The notes beneath the pieces are model-generated. The model was not told where the DNA came from and made no database searches. It saw only the letters and a list, made by a program, of their open reading frames with translations. 64,000 bases of DNA from Trifolium pratense (Eukaryota > Streptophyta > Magnoliopsida > Fabales > Fabaceae): positions 22,588,337-22,652,336 of the forward strand of contig NC_060064.1 in NCBI RefSeq assembly GCF_020283565.1, given 5' to 3'. Of this stretch, positions 10,401-23,174 are shown one piece after another. Positions within the stretch are counted from its first letter, which is position 1, and each line of letters opens with the position of its first letter. The position numbers and the translations under genes are program-made.

Positions 10401-13400
10401 ACCAAGAAACAAATGGAAATACTAAAAAAAGAAGTTGAGTCTTGAACACTAATAGAGGATAGGAGAATTGTATAATAAAGATAGACGATAAAGTTAAGCA
10501 AAAACCAAAATGAAAGAGGAAAATCCTCTAATGGTTCTCCAAAAGATAGCAAGAACCACTGCCTATCTTTAGGAAAGCAATGGTTTAGCAGTAATATAAA
10601 ATGTGAGATAAATTTTGGATAAACTAAATGAAAAGCTTGGGTTCCTGTATTAGCAGTGTTGCCAATTGCGGATGGTAGAAAATAGCGGCTTGTTCGAATC
10701 CTGCAATGCTACATAGTTACGGTGCCGCAATAGCCACTATTTGAAATTACATCATACTAAATAGCATATCACGGAACAATAGTGTCTTTTGTCTTGTTCA
10801 AATTCTGCTTTACAATAATGTTATATCGCCACTATAGTGTTGCTATTTGACCACACTATGCTAAAGGAAATGTGGTTCCATAGAAATATGACATAGCTAG
10901 TTACCTGCCAGAGCAATGTTCTTAAAGACCATATTTTCAACATCCAAACTCAATCCTTCTTCCTTCTACTTTTGAACATATTACTATATACCCAGAGGAA
11001 AGCTAAAACAATCTTAAATACAGCATTACCCACATCATTTTGGTGCCATCATCATACTGCAAATGAGAGACTACCAGCCCTTCCGACTATCCGAGTCCAT
11101 CATGGCTGCTCTAATGGACTTGCTAATTGCTATTGCTTTGGAGAACGTCCCGTCACAAAACCTGAGATAAAGGATCTCCTTTCCCCAGCAAATCTGCAAT
11201 TATGAAATCAAGGTTTTGGCTCTCCGTTGAAAACTACAAAATGGCACCATACGATTAATCCTGGAAAGCAACTTCTCAATCTAATAGTAAACCACTCCTT
11301 CTAAAAGCTAATCCATCAAACCCCAACCCACTGAATCAGAGTTTCTCAAATTCTAATTAAGCACAAGACTTTTTTGACCTTTTTTTTTCCTACTTTAACT
11401 CCTTATCTATATACATACTCCAAACCCCAAATAGCAGTAATTCCTCATCATCAAATGGTCTTTCTTGGAAAGAAGCCTTTTCCAAAGTTATAATAGTCCA
11501 CAAAATAGCCATTCCCACCCTTAGGCTCTGTTTGGCAAGCTGGCTTATAGCTTATAAGCTTGTTTGGTTATTTGAGCTGTGTTTGGTAAACAAACTTCTC
11601 TCACTAGTTAATAGCATTTTTTGAGATGCTATTTCAAGTAGCATTTGAGCTTGTAGCTTTTCACGTTTCTCACAATGTTCTCCTCATTATTTTAATTTTA
11701 TTACTTCTATAACCTTTTGTAAAATAAAATAACTACCCATTAATTCAAATAAAACTACTCCATCATGGTGATGGCTTCAATTCACTATAAAAATTCTAAT
11801 CATGATAATAAGTTCAGAATTAATTCATATCCAGTTATTAATTTTTGAAAATATCGTGAATACAAAAAAGCCAAGAACATCAAATCAAGCATGTTTGACA
11901 AGTCCAACGTTCAAATTTGAGCCAAATTATTGGATTGAAACCCCATTTCGGTTCTGCACAATCAATAATCATCATTGTTTCATTCTTAAGTCAATAAGCA
12001 CTACATGTAGTTAGATCTACACCATAGAATGTTAGAAGCACCAACAACAATATGTAGCTGCACTCTGAAGTCAATAAGCTGTTTTTACAATTGGTGCCAG
12101 AGAAATCAACGAACAACTTTTACATTAAGTTACACAAACTGAACCAGTACAAAGGAAAGAGGTAGGAATGCTCAGCACAGGGCGGTGCAACACGGCGTGT
12201 CGCAGAGATTTTTGGACGGCGTGGTGCTTCTCACTTCTTAGATTCAAATTTTTTGTTAGAGTTGGGAAGGAAAGAAATAAGTGAAGAAGCGAGAGGATTG
12301 GATCAAAAACCATATTCATTTTTTTTTCCTTAAATGATTTTTATACATTTAAAACTAAATATATTTAAATTTTAATAATATGTACTTTTATGCATTTTAT
12401 ATTTACAACAGCTAAATTTACCAAACACTTTAATTTCATTCGACTAGCTTTTCAACTATAAACTATCATCTAATTTATAGCATAATTTGACCAAACATAG
12501 CCTTAGCCTACTTCATCTAAGTCTTTTGTCTCCAACAGCTTTTCTTTCTCAACAAAACCTGCTCAAAATCATTTAACCTAAAAAACCTTTTGTCACATTC
12601 ACTTGTTGGAAATCCATCAATGACCTACTCAGCCAGCACCTCAACTTCTTTGAAGTATTTCTTTTTCGATGTGATGTGTGTGGTGTGATGCAGAATATGG
12701 TAATGATTATGCTCATGACTTGACAGAATTGATTTATCAAAATGGAGTTTTTGCAGGTACCGAAACAGTGAAGCAGAAAGTCAATCTGGAAACAAGAAAG
12801 TACCTGATCTTGATCTCTTGAACGTGCTTATCTGAAATCGAGTATAGCAAAGTGTAGTTTTTAAGATCAAAGACCTTGTATATACTGTTATCATTGGATA
12901 GAAGCGGGTAAGGTAGAATAACCGGTGGAAAAACACACATTAGAAGTGGAATAGAAAGAGGAAGAGTGCCGGAAGTACCTATCTTGTGCAGAGTATGTTA
13001 GGACCTTTGCATTAACGTCATCAAATTCTACAAATCCAGGCCATTTTAAAGACTCGGACTGGAAAAGAGGAAAACCAGCATCCGGCTTGGCCCTCCTTAT
13101 GTACCTAGGAACATAAAGAAATCAATACGTAAGTAACATACATTTTACACAATTAAAGGAAAAATTTGAATGCACAACCACGGAAAATGCACGCACTCAA
13201 TCCTTGTAGATCTGCATTTCAAAGAACTGAAATTCTCAGTAGCATAAACAGACACGGTAATAAGTGAGTCATTGTTCTTGTTGTAGAAGAGACTGCGGAT
13301 GACTTCGTCAGGGCAGACATTCAGAAAGCAAATCCTTTCATTTGTTTCTGCATGGAATTCGTATATTAAAAACCGGAAACTTGCTAAACTTTTGATTACC

Positions 13401-14953
13401 AAAAAAACATGGAAACTCGTAACTTCTATAAAATTCACCAATGATTAAACGCGTGAGATTTCAACCATTTATGGACTGGTGAATCAAATCCAAAACAAAA
13501 GGACAATAATAAATTATAATCCATATAAAAAAACACAAAAGTAAAGACTTTGCATATAAATTTGATTTGACAATGACAATTCATGCATAAAAAATCAAAA
13601 TCGTGGCTTTTATTCAAACACAGCAAAGACAATATATGGAGAATGGGAAATGAAATTCACATACTAAATATCAAAAGTTATGGTTTATATGCAAATGACC
13701 TCAACAGCATTGACACTTTTGATCAAAGATGTGTCTGGTGTCCAACACTACATGGCACAGACACATGACACTATATTCAATTAATTAATTTTCTCAAATC
13801 ATTACTAGTGTTGTTAATGTGTTAGTGTCGTGTCCAGCGTTCGTGTCTATAGCAAATGACAATAACTCGTATACAGGTAGTGAGCAATGCCAATTCATAA
13901 AATAAAATAAAAATGGTTTCTCTACAAATGAAAGTGACTAATATGTGGGCAACGAACAATAACGAACCCAGATTCCCTACTAGAAAAACATGCAGTCAAG
14001 TGAACTGATGAAGATCAAACGGCTCGTATTCTAACTTCACCAAATCAGCTTGGTAGTATATTGACTTCACCAAATTGACTTTCTAATACATATAGCAATA
14101 CGAACCGTTTGACCTTCATCTAACAATCGAGATCCACGCTACACAACTGCAGAGAATCCAAATCCAATAACGTTTTTTATCATACCTAACAAAATAAAAT
14201 CAAAATTCATGACTTTTATACAAATATCACATTGACTAATAGTCTAATACATGGCAATAAGTTATAGCAAATCATACTAATAAAAATCAAAAGTCCTAGT
14301 TTTTCTACAAATATGAAGATTAATATCACAAGTAATAATCAATGGCTCTCTTAATCATGTGGTCAAGTTCACTGTCGGTGCATATCGAAAAACATATGTT
14401 TGGAGATGTCCAACCCTTAATTGGAATCTCAGTTACTCTATACCTTGGTTTACTCATTCATACAAAAATATTAAAAAGACAAGATTTTTATACAAATATA
14501 ACAAATACTAACACTAATTCATATATGGGTAGTGAAAATTCATCCATAAAAAAATAAAATAACAGTGATGAATAAAAGAAACTAACCTCTACTAAAAGCA
14601 GCACAGAGACCAGAATGAGCAAGAGCAAAGACAATATTCTTAGCAGCAACGATCTCAACAACCTTAGTCCTTTTCATCAAAAAGGGCAAGAAAGGTTTAG
14701 GAGAATATTGACATTTAGGGTCATGAGTGTCAAATTGATGAATCAAACGCATGTTCTGGAATCTATGTGGGGAAGTGTCAGCAACAAAAGAACGATGAGG
14801 TTTAGGAAAAAGCTCGCGGTTTTGAAGCTTGTTGATGATGTTCTTGTTGTTGATCTTGATTTTTGTCTTGTCACCATTGTTGGAACTTCCTCCTTTGGTT
14901 GCTACTATGCGCCGACAAGACCAAACTCCACGCCTCCTTTCATCCATTCTCAT
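7470..14953 (-). CDS. WD40-like beta-propeller protein, complete seven-exon gene
   Basis: Joined exons on the minus strand: 14953-14587, 13347-13197, 13104-12979, 12884-12804, 9490-9298, 8095-7825, 7714-7470. All have GT-AG borders and the phases sum to 1434 nt (477 residues plus stop). ATG at 14953 (MRMDERRRGVW) is preceded in frame by TGA codons. Recognisable blocks are PKPHRSFVADTSPHRF near residue 50, HQFDTHDPKCQYSPKPFLPF, FYNKNNDSLITVSVYA, VYKVFDLKNY-type strands, VSVWNFRGELVTSFEDHLLWHP, and a C-terminal blade GNRHGLVHVWSN. This matches a conserved plant transducin/WD40-like family whose function I cannot name. Cysteine-rich SNTCSCKK near residue 430 is unusual. The intron pattern and continuous frame argue that the gene is intact and active. 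Confidence 0.85.
8096..9297 (-). other. Intron 5 of the WD40-like gene
   Basis: GT (9297-9296) to AG (8097-8096). A degraded repeat at about 8165-8330 has GGAATGAGAT/ATCTCATTCC inverted stretches. No gene inside. Confidence 0.6.
10240..10410 (+). mobile_element. SINE with 14-bp target-site duplication
   Basis: A 171-bp body is flanked by perfect direct repeats AAATGGAAATACTA (10226-10239, 10411-10424). A-box-like TGGTTAATGAGC and B-box-like GAGTTCGATTC mark a tRNA-derived head. A 12-G run lies at 10363-10374. Confidence 0.75.
10655..10860. mobile_element. hAT-like MITE (CAGTGTTGCCAA family)
   Basis: It begins CAGTGTTGCCAATTGCGG and ends near ACTATAGTGTTGCTATTTGACC, an imperfect inverted pair. 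Related copies lie at 61623-61820 and, partially, 59119-59215; all share 'GCGGATAGCGG...CGCCACTATA' style interiors. Confidence 0.5.
11524..12502. mobile_element. PIF/Harbinger-like non-autonomous element
   Basis: The ends GGCTCTGTTTGG and CCAAACATAGCC are near-perfect inverted repeats flanked by TTA duplications (11521-11523, 12503-12505). TTA/TAA duplication with GG...GTTTGG ends fits PIF/Harbinger. Length is 979 bp. No transposase is readable; the interior holds a short GC-richer stretch near 12170-12230. Confidence 0.65.
13348..14586 (-). other. Intron 1 of the WD40-like gene
   Basis: GT (14586-14585) to AG (13349-13348). An inverted repeat pair (GATGAAGATCAAACGGCTCG at 14008, matching CGAACCGTTTGACCTTCATC ending 14120) suggests a small degraded MITE. 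No exon seen. Confidence 0.55.
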
Positions 14954-15796
14954 CTCATCTCATCACTTCCACCAAATTTTTCATGTCTTTCTTCTCTCTT
15001 TCTTGCAAATTGCAATTTTTATTTTATTTTTTTTATATTTTATATATTTCAACTCTTCATAAAAATATATCTTACCAAAACAAAAAAACTTTTCATAAAA
15101 ATATATATATAGAATATCTTTTCATTGAGTCAAAAATAAAATAGAATATTCTTTCCTTTTTAATTTTTTGGTACCATCTTTCCCTTTCTCTCTCATGATA
15201 ATATGAAGTTCGGGATGGTTTGAGAGGTAGTAAAATTTTGTAAAAATATTAAAGTTAAATAAAAATTTTGTAAAAATATTAAAGTTAAATAAATTTTGGC
15301 TTTGGTCCGTAAATACATTTTAGGTTTTACAATGGTCACTTAAAAAAAAAAGTTCGGATTGGTCCCTTAATCTACATCTGTTTCTCACATTAGTCATTTC
15401 CGTCAACTTTTTTTACAAAAAACGTTAGTTTTAGTTGACTAAATTGTGGATGTCATTAAGTGTAAGTGGTCCACGAAAAACCTTATTAATTTTTAAAAGT
15501 TTAACCATTGAATTTTTTTGTTATATTTAGAGTTAAAGTTTAACGGAAAGGATCAATATGGCAAACATATATGTCTTTAAGAGACCAACCCGGACTTTTT
15601 TTTTTCTTTAAGGAACCATTGTGAAACCTAAAATGTCTTTAAGGATTAATAGACTAATTAAACCATAAATTTTGGGTCTTTAAAAATATAAAGAATTTTA
15701 ATCATAGCCGTATTTATAATATTATTATGAATGAAATGAGATAAGCAAAGAGAGGATAGAGAGTGACTCTCATGAATGAACATCGTTTTCTCGCTA
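14954..15796. other. Upstream region of the WD40-like gene, with MITE
   Basis: T-rich probable promoter/5' UTR at 14954-15150, then a MITE of the GGTCC family at about 15293-15665 (AAAGTTCGGATTGGTCCC paired with GAGACCAACCCGGACTTTT). No gene seen. Confidence 0.5.
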
Positions 15797-16029
15797 CTAG
15801 AACATCGACCCATGCGGTGCACGCGTCTGATTAGCTGTAAGATATATAATGATTAAATAAGATAAGATAATTACAATAATGTAAGGTATATGAAAAAAGT
15901 TGAGTAACATTAAACGATAGTTCAACAATAATTTTGGATAAATATTCATACAAAGAAAATTATGTTATATTACGGAAGACTTCTTTATACACCACATTCG
16001 AAGTCTTAGTCGTATCTTCACTGTCGTCG

Positions 16030-16794
16030 TCGATGATCAATATTTTTAATCATTTTCTAGAAGTAACTCTTGAAATTCCAAGATACAACTGACTATGTGA
16101 AAACACTGACGACGGAAGATATATCCCAACATGCTTTAAAGATTGTCTGTGACTCTTATTAATAGTTCTCAAAAGAAATCATTATAGAAAATTGTCTCCG
16201 TTGAAATTTAAAAGGAATTCTCACGTCAGATGGTCTGAGAGAAAATCTAGGTATGAAAACCTGATCACCAATATTACATCCTGAAATAATTTTTCCTTCA
16301 ACAGCACGGTTTCCCAATCTCGTAATAATAAGTCTTGTTCCATTGCATAATCCTAATTTTTTATTCAAATTCCTTAATAGCATAACTGGAACTCCAACTT
16401 TAAGTCTCAACTTGTGATTTGGCAGTCCCGACGTAGAAGTCGTGTTCAAAAATTCAGGAGTATGAACATCATTCACTTTTTGACCGTCTACATTTTGTGT
16501 GAGCGGAGTATCATAACTCAAATATGTTTTTTCTTCACCAGGAATTAAATCCAACATATAATCGTTTATTGCGTCGACTATTGAATTTTTAGGAGCTAGT
16601 ATAGCTCTATTTTTGAAATACGTTATATCGTTCATGTTTTGTAAAAGTTGAGGATATGTGCTTTCAACGATAGCAGCAAGAGGATCACCTGAATTTGGAA
16701 TCAATAAATCTGATGGAATGTCAAATTCTAAATCATCGTCGTTGTCATCTTCAATCTCTCCATCCCCAACACCCAAAACCCATTTAGAAAACAA
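16030..16794 (-). pseudogene. Helitron PIF1-type helicase, C-terminal fragment
   Basis: The reading frame from 16794 to 16159 encodes the helicase C-terminal lobe: NRAILAPKNSIVDAINDYML, then LKVGVPVMLLRNLNKKLGLCNGTRLI, both hallmarks of Helitron RepHel proteins. The final motif block ([15 protein letters not shown]...VFSHSQL) continues to about 16030 in a shifted frame, so the gene is broken. The Walker motifs and the Rep nuclease are missing. It cannot mobilise Helitrons by itself. Confidence 0.75.
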
Positions 16795-17642
16795 TCCTCT
16801 TTGATCCGGAAAGGTTAGGATATATACATTGTTAGCAAAAGAAACAAATGTGAATCAGTGATTTTTTTCGTAATTAATAATATAGTCACGTTGATATATA
16901 CCTGGGGTCAACTACTATTTGCATAAATATCACCTTGATATATATTTGCAGTAATACGATCAACCATACTCCTCAACATAAACAAACTTTTAAGTTCATA
17001 AAGACATAAAAAAAAGTAATTTTTTCTTAACTTGTTTAGTTAAAAAAAAGAAGAAACTTTTGAGTCCAATGATTTTTTTCTTTTAAAGCATACCAGCCAT
17101 GCGTTAAATAAATATTATTGTTAATTTTTTCGACTAATACTTCAAATTGATTCGCGAACGGATCTACCAAAGTTGCGAAACGATAAATTTCGTGTCAAAA
17201 ATCAGCATAAAACATCTTCGGAATCATCGTTGCACCCAATAAAATCAATGAACAATAGAAATGTTAGGAAAAAAGAAATTTGAGTTTTTTCCATTTAACA
17301 ATGTTCTATGAAAATGATGAATACTGCATATTATTTATTTCTTTTTAAGTATCAATCTAAATCTAAATATAATAGAAATCATTCACTACATGCAAAATTG
17401 TGTCGTATGTGAAAATCCTAATATCAATACTCGGTATCATAATTTTAATAGAAATAACATATAAAATAAAATTAAATATAAATAATTGAAAATTTTGGTG
17501 TAAAAAACAATCTATTAAAATTTTTGGAACTATACTAACTTCGGTTACGCAAAACTCAACGCAGTAGGTCCGATATCTAATTTGCAATTCATTAACCAAC
17601 TTCTCCCGATCAGATAAAGGATAGGGATTCAAAGGACCTATT

Positions 17643-17645
<3 letters not shown>

Positions 17646-17694
<49 letters not shown>
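17646..17694. repeat. (TA)n microsatellite
   Basis: About 24 TA units, inside Helitron B. Confidence 0.95.
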
Positions 17695-17696
<2 letters not shown>

Positions 17697-17895
17697 AATA
17701 AAGTTAGCATAAAGTTTTAAAACAATATCGATTTCAGAAATAAAGATAATAAATCACAAAACAGAATGAAAGTTTATACACACCTCTGAGTAAATTAAGT
17801 CGAATTGTGGTGAAGTTGTTAACATGAGACATTGAAATGTGAAAGATGTTTTTTTCTTAATAGATTTCAATATTGTTGAATGTGTTATAGTATGA

Positions 17896-17898
<3 letters not shown>

Positions 17899-17968
<70 letters not shown>
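17899..17968. repeat. (TA)n microsatellite
   Basis: About 35 TA units, inside Helitron B. Confidence 0.95.
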
Positions 17969-17972
<4 letters not shown>

Positions 17973-18353
17973 TTTTCAAATCACGCGTGATAATAACTTT
18001 CTAAATCTCACATGATAATTATTCTCTAAATTTATGATCCGGTAGAAAAAAAATCATTGATCAGGAAAGACATAAAAATATTTCGTGATGAATAATATAG
18101 TCAACAATAATTTTGATATGATATACTTTTAAAATTGATGATGCTTATCAATTATTGCACATAATTTTAATCATAATTGGTATACTTGCCATAGTGGTTG
18201 GAAATATTGCCTTGCACTAAAGGGTTGCGGGTTCGAATCCTACAAAATTGTATTATTTTTTAATAAAAATTGCAAGATAAAATGGAGGGAAAACATGAAA
18301 AACAAATTAGGGTTTAGGATTTGCTTGTGTATACAAGCTTATTATATAAAAGA

Positions 18354-20600
18354 TTAGAAAACACCATTCAAATGGAAAATTGTTCATGACCAAGGTGAGA
18401 CAAACATGTGAGGAGAGAGAGGTCGAAGCACCATGGTCCGTAGTGAGACGAAGGAATTAGAAAGCAAGGCAATCGGGAGTGTATCAGCAAGGCAACAACG
18501 AGGGATCAAACACGGTATCTTTAGAGACAGGTTATGAGGGTTGATGGTTGACGACTAGATTAACAAGCAGCATGACAATTACGAAGTAGAATCTTTTTAC
18601 TTCACTAATTTCTTGGAGGAATTGCACTAGGATAATCTTTGTAGTGAATTTAAAAATATTGGTTGTGTAGTAGATTTGTTTGTGGCTAAAAACGTAATCG
18701 ACATAGATAGAGGTTTGGATTTGTTCGCTTTGACAACGTGAAGGAAACAAGAAAAATATTACGGCGTTTAATAGGGTGTGGTTTGGTACTTTTAAATTAT
18801 GGGTGAATTTAACGTGCGTTTTAATCATGTGTCAAACAACATGGTGGAAATGAGGAAGGAGGGACAACTTCACAGGAATAGAGGGAGGTTTCGAGGGTGA
18901 GGGAGTGGGGGGATAATCATTCTCAGGAGGTGTCGGAGGTGGTGGGGAAACAGAGACAAAGAGTAACGACGACAAACAAATTATTCGCGAATGTTAAATG
19001 TGTTGGTGAGGCTGAAGATGAACGAGGGTATCATTGAAGGAAAGGGGGGAATGACAATGATCATGTGGTGGTTTGGGATAAGGGAAGAAGGAAGGAGATA
19101 TGTTGGGCAAATGGTGTTTTACCTTCCTTTGCAAAACACATCTCCTTCCTTCCTCCCTAAACTAGAGTACTAGAATGTTTACCTTTTTATGTGCCCCATG
19201 CCTTATTGACATACATATGTTTCTTAGATATTTTTTAGTTTTTTTATTGGGGCTTATCCACTTCATTTCATCGACAAAATGATCTGCTAGAAAATAAGGG
19301 ACTTGACTGAACAACTTTTGTTGTACTTTGTTTGATTTGAAATTGCTCATGGGACTAGACAAATTAGGTAGCTAGCGACGGGACAAAAACAACAATTTTT
19401 GTCCCTCACCGAACCACAGTACAACTTTTTATCAATATGACAACTATAAAAAATACGAAAATACCTATTTTATTTTCGAATATAAAAATATTATCGTCTT
19501 TTATCTATCCGGTACAATTTTGTCTTGTCCTGTATTATTTTGTTCTGTCCTATACTATTTTGTCCAATCCTTGTTGTTTTACAAATCAAACGCACCTTAA
19601 ACTTTTATACGAGTTATCATAGCAACTTTAAATTGTTCCTAAAAATATTAAAAAATTATAAATTTTTCTTTTATATATAATCCCTCTGGCAGGGGGCAGG
19701 CAGTGGCCAAGGCCCCCCTCCCCTCCATCTCTTACATATAAATATACATATATTATACTCCTATATTATATTATATGATACACTCCAACTCTAATAGTAT
19801 ATATACTTAGTATTAGTATATTATATAATTTATGTTCCTATAAATATAACTCAGTTAATAGGAATATTGCTAATAGGAATATTGCATGTAATATTAACTG
19901 ATGTTCAAAGGTTTAATTTCGGACTCATGCGTATGAAAAAAATTCAGTTGAGAGAGAATTACTTCGTACTTACAATATGATACCAAAAGAAAATTATATG
20001 GACAATGTAAACAAATATAATTTCTATAAATAAAATAGGTTAGTTACTTTTCGGCCCCCGACATAAATTGTTTTTGGATCCGTCTCTGCCCTCCGGTCCC
20101 TAATATAATTGATAATCTAGCGTCTGCTAAATAGTTAGATTCTCAATGAATCTAAAAAATAACATTTCTCTAAATACCTATATTGAATAATTTGTCATAT
20201 AATTTGTCTTAATTCCCTTAATACCTATATTGAATAATTTCAGCAAGCAAATTAAGACAAATTATAGTTATAAAAATATGTAGATATATGACAAAAATTG
20301 AAAGTGGTACTAGGAGTAAACAAAGCCTTTATTCATATACTCCATCATGTTGGAAAACATTATTGAGAAAATTAATTATTTGAGCAAAAACATGAAACAT
20401 AGATCAAGAGTTAAGTTCTGATGATGCGTGGATGTAACAATTGTTAGAATAAAATTTACCAGCAAGAGGAAGTAATTGAAGTAGCATGTGGGAGAAAATG
20501 GGATGAAGTGGTGTGTGTAGCTGAAGTTGAAATTGCAATGAGTAGTAGTGATGGAGAAGGAAATATATATAAATTTTTATTTTGACAAAAAATATACTTA
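18354..20600. other. Gene-poor repeat-derived DNA
   Basis: A relatively GC-rich purine-biased stretch at 18400-19150 has open frames without recognisable motifs. Around 19400-19600 there are short tandem variants of TTTTGTC..GTCC. At 19690-19730 and 20050-20100 there are GGCCCCCC/GGCCCCCGAC ends that look like remains of a DNA element. No gene can be supported. Confidence 0.4.
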
Positions 20601-20602
20601 TA

Positions 20603-20859
20603 CTCCATCCGTCCCGAATTATAAGAGAAAATTAAAAAATCACATTTATTAAGAAAAAGTAAAACATAATAATTTGAAATATGTTTTTGTGGGTTTTTCT
20701 TGGAATAAGTTGTATAGGAAGATGTAAAAACAATTTTTATTGGTTGTTGTTTATTGAGAAAAGGGTGGAGAGAAAAAATTAAATGCAATTTGCATTTAAT
20801 TTTATGAGAATAAAGGAAAAACATTCTTGAAAATGACTTTCTCCCTTATAATTTGGGAC
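20603..20859. mobile_element. Stowaway-like MITE, right end eroded
   Basis: The left end CTCCATCCGTCCCGAATTATAAG follows TA (20601-20602). The inverted counterpart CTTATAATTTGGGAC is at about 20844-20858. The terminal GGATGGAG of the right arm is missing. Confidence 0.6.
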
Positions 20860-21748
20860 AAAAAAATGGTCTTACTTTTGCTGAAAGAAATTTAGGTGAA
20901 ATGAAAGTTTGGTGAAAGAGTGATATCACCATTATTAATGAGATTAATAATCATGGACCACATCAGGCTGATTAATTAGGCATAATAAGGAAAGTTTATA
21001 TGGTAATGGTAGCCTAGGTAGATGCTTAAGCTTTTTTTATCTCATGGAATGAAGAGCTAGAAAAGTTGCAAATGCGAGGGAATGCACTAGCGTCTAGCCT
21101 ATCTTTCATCTTAGATGTTGGAAAAATCAGAAATTGAGAAAATAAAAAAAAACACAAAAATATAACATATAAACTTCAAATTGGAGAAGAAAAAAACGAT
21201 TAGGAAACCATGATACATTACCAGCAAGCTAGAGAAGGAAAAGTAATAATATATTGTGCTTAAAACTTGGAAAATTGATGAATATATTCATGCTTAATAA
21301 GGATAATTGTATAAAATTACTACTTCTACATATAGCATATTTTTAATATGTATGAAATAAATAAATATAAAACTTTTTGTGTATAATTTGAAAAGACATG
21401 TTTTGAAGGTACGCGTCAACACCATTTTTTGGGCAAATTAATAATATTCAACAATCCAAATTCTACAGAATTTTAACTATGACTTGGAATTGGAAACGAA
21501 GGAGCTCAATAAATCAATGAATTGAGCCATGCTCAAGATATCAATGAATAAGAGAAAAAGGTTACAATTTTTTTTAAATCCACCAATTAACTCTATAAAG
21601 TGAAGACTAAGATTATACTACTATTGTAAACTCTAACTAACTTTGTAACTATCTATCTAACTAACTAGAGTTAAATATATCCACAAAGAAACTCCCAAAT
21701 TTTCTCTGAAGCAAAATTGACGTTTTACGATTCAATCATCATATTGAT
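20860..21748. other. Intergenic region and probable 3' UTR of MED33
   Basis: AT-rich, no exon-like frame. The final 200-300 bp before 21749 probably belong to the MED33 3' UTR (inference). Confidence 0.4.
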
Positions 21749-23113
21749 TTATGAGCATGGCTTCTTATGTTCAAAGTCAATCACATTGACAAGTTCAGCA
21801 AGAGCTCCCATAGCTGCAGTCCCACCTCTTTGTAGTAGAGAAAGTGCTTGTTCATGTTCGTTCCATCTGCTTAATCCGCGTGCTAATTTCCTCAAAGTGT
21901 CTACCTTCACTTCTTGAAGCCATGCAGGTGCAAAACTAACCATTAATCCTACTAAACAGCAGACATAAGTTTTCCATGTAAGAGGATTGCAACTGAGGGA
22001 AATTTTTCTCTCCATGACTTCTGCCAGGAAGTCCAAATGGACTCCAATTATGCGATTCCTTCTAGAGAGTTTCGATGATGGTAATTTGGTCCCAACGCCC
22101 CATAAAATTGCTCCCGACTGTGTCAACAAATATGCTATAGCATAACCCTCAAGTATATATGACACCACATTATCATTTTTGCGCTTGACATCCCTTGATG
22201 ACAGCAGCCAGGTAGGAATAGTCTCCTTGTACAATTCCTGGACCAGTTGTATACCACCAGCTGCACATAAAAGACTTGCACCGAGTGTTGCCATGTCTTT
22301 TGCACTTTGAGCTGCTAGGGATATTGATGTTTCGTTGGACTTTAAGCGGCTAGAGCCAGAACTCGCCCTTATTCCGGCTAATTCATTGGAATACTCTGTC
22401 ACTAGTCCCACAATCACATCGTTCAGATACTGCACATTGTGTATATTTCGACAGGATCGAAGATAAAGGAATCCTGGTGCAACAAAAGGAATGGCACCAG
22501 GGGCAGTAATAGAACTACCCAACAGACCATTCACACTACATTCAGCAGTCAACTTTGAGTTTGAACCAGACAATACTCCAAGGAATGAGGTGAAACAACT
22601 TCTCACCAGCTGAGCAACAGATTCATTGTTATGTCTGAACACAGAGCGGGAACCGGATACGACAATGAAGTTGTGCCAGCGGCGAACCTTTTGTGCCCAC
22701 AGAGAGCCAATAACAGGCATGCTAGGCCAAGGGCAACCTGATGCACAATTTTCCAAAGCAGCTCCGGTGATAGCATGGATGTACTCCAGGCTCTTGTCAA
22801 GTTTAAAAGTAATGGATAAACTGACAAGAGCTGCCATTGGTAATGGAAGCATTACTGGTGAGCCTCCTGCCAGCAACAAAGACTTAACTCGTAAGCAATG
22901 CAAATGTAATAATTATCTCTGGATTGTTTATTCTAAAGTACCCCTATAAATGATAAGAAAACAATAAAATTTGCTGATTTATTTAAGAAATGATAGTGCT
23001 AAATTCATACTCTCATCCATATTGTCTCTGACACAGAAATACATGAACAGAATAAAAATATTTGTTGACTTTTCATACTCTCACTAAAGAAACAACCCCG
23101 CCTCGGCTTTTCG

Positions 23114-23174
<61 letters not shown>

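Larger units (their letters stand above)
9491..12803 (-). other. Long intron 4 of the WD40-like gene (3.3 kb) hosting several insertions
   Basis: Bounded by donor GT at 12803-12802 and acceptor AG at 9492-9491. It contains a SINE (10240-10410), a hAT-like MITE (10655-10860) and a PIF/Harbinger-like element (11524-12502). The remaining AT-rich DNA shows no exon. Confidence 0.7.
15797..18353 (-). mobile_element. Helitron B with helicase remnant
   Basis: On the minus strand it starts TCTTTTATATAATAAGC at 18353 (preceded by A). It ends in a hairpin (GCGTGCACCGCATGGGT region near 15808-15830) followed by CGATGTTCTAG at 15797, then T. Length is 2557 bp. It carries a PIF1-helicase C-terminal remnant (16794-16030) but no Rep domain. 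Two TA microsatellites (17646-17694, 17899-17968) and a tRNA-like segment (about 18185-18240) sit in its 5' half. It is family mate of Helitrons A and C. Confidence 0.75.

Noticed and set aside
14582..15144. Plus-strand open frames over the WD40-like first exon and its promoter
   Set aside because: They lie opposite a well-supported exon and continue into low-complexity T-rich DNA without recognisable motifs.
20456..20824. Minus-strand 122-residue open frame
   Set aside because: It mostly overlaps a Stowaway-like MITE and has no recognisable domain.
22603..22949. Alternative-frame and opposite-strand open frames over MED33 exon 11
   Set aside because: Shadows of the conserved MED33 exon; no motifs of their own.
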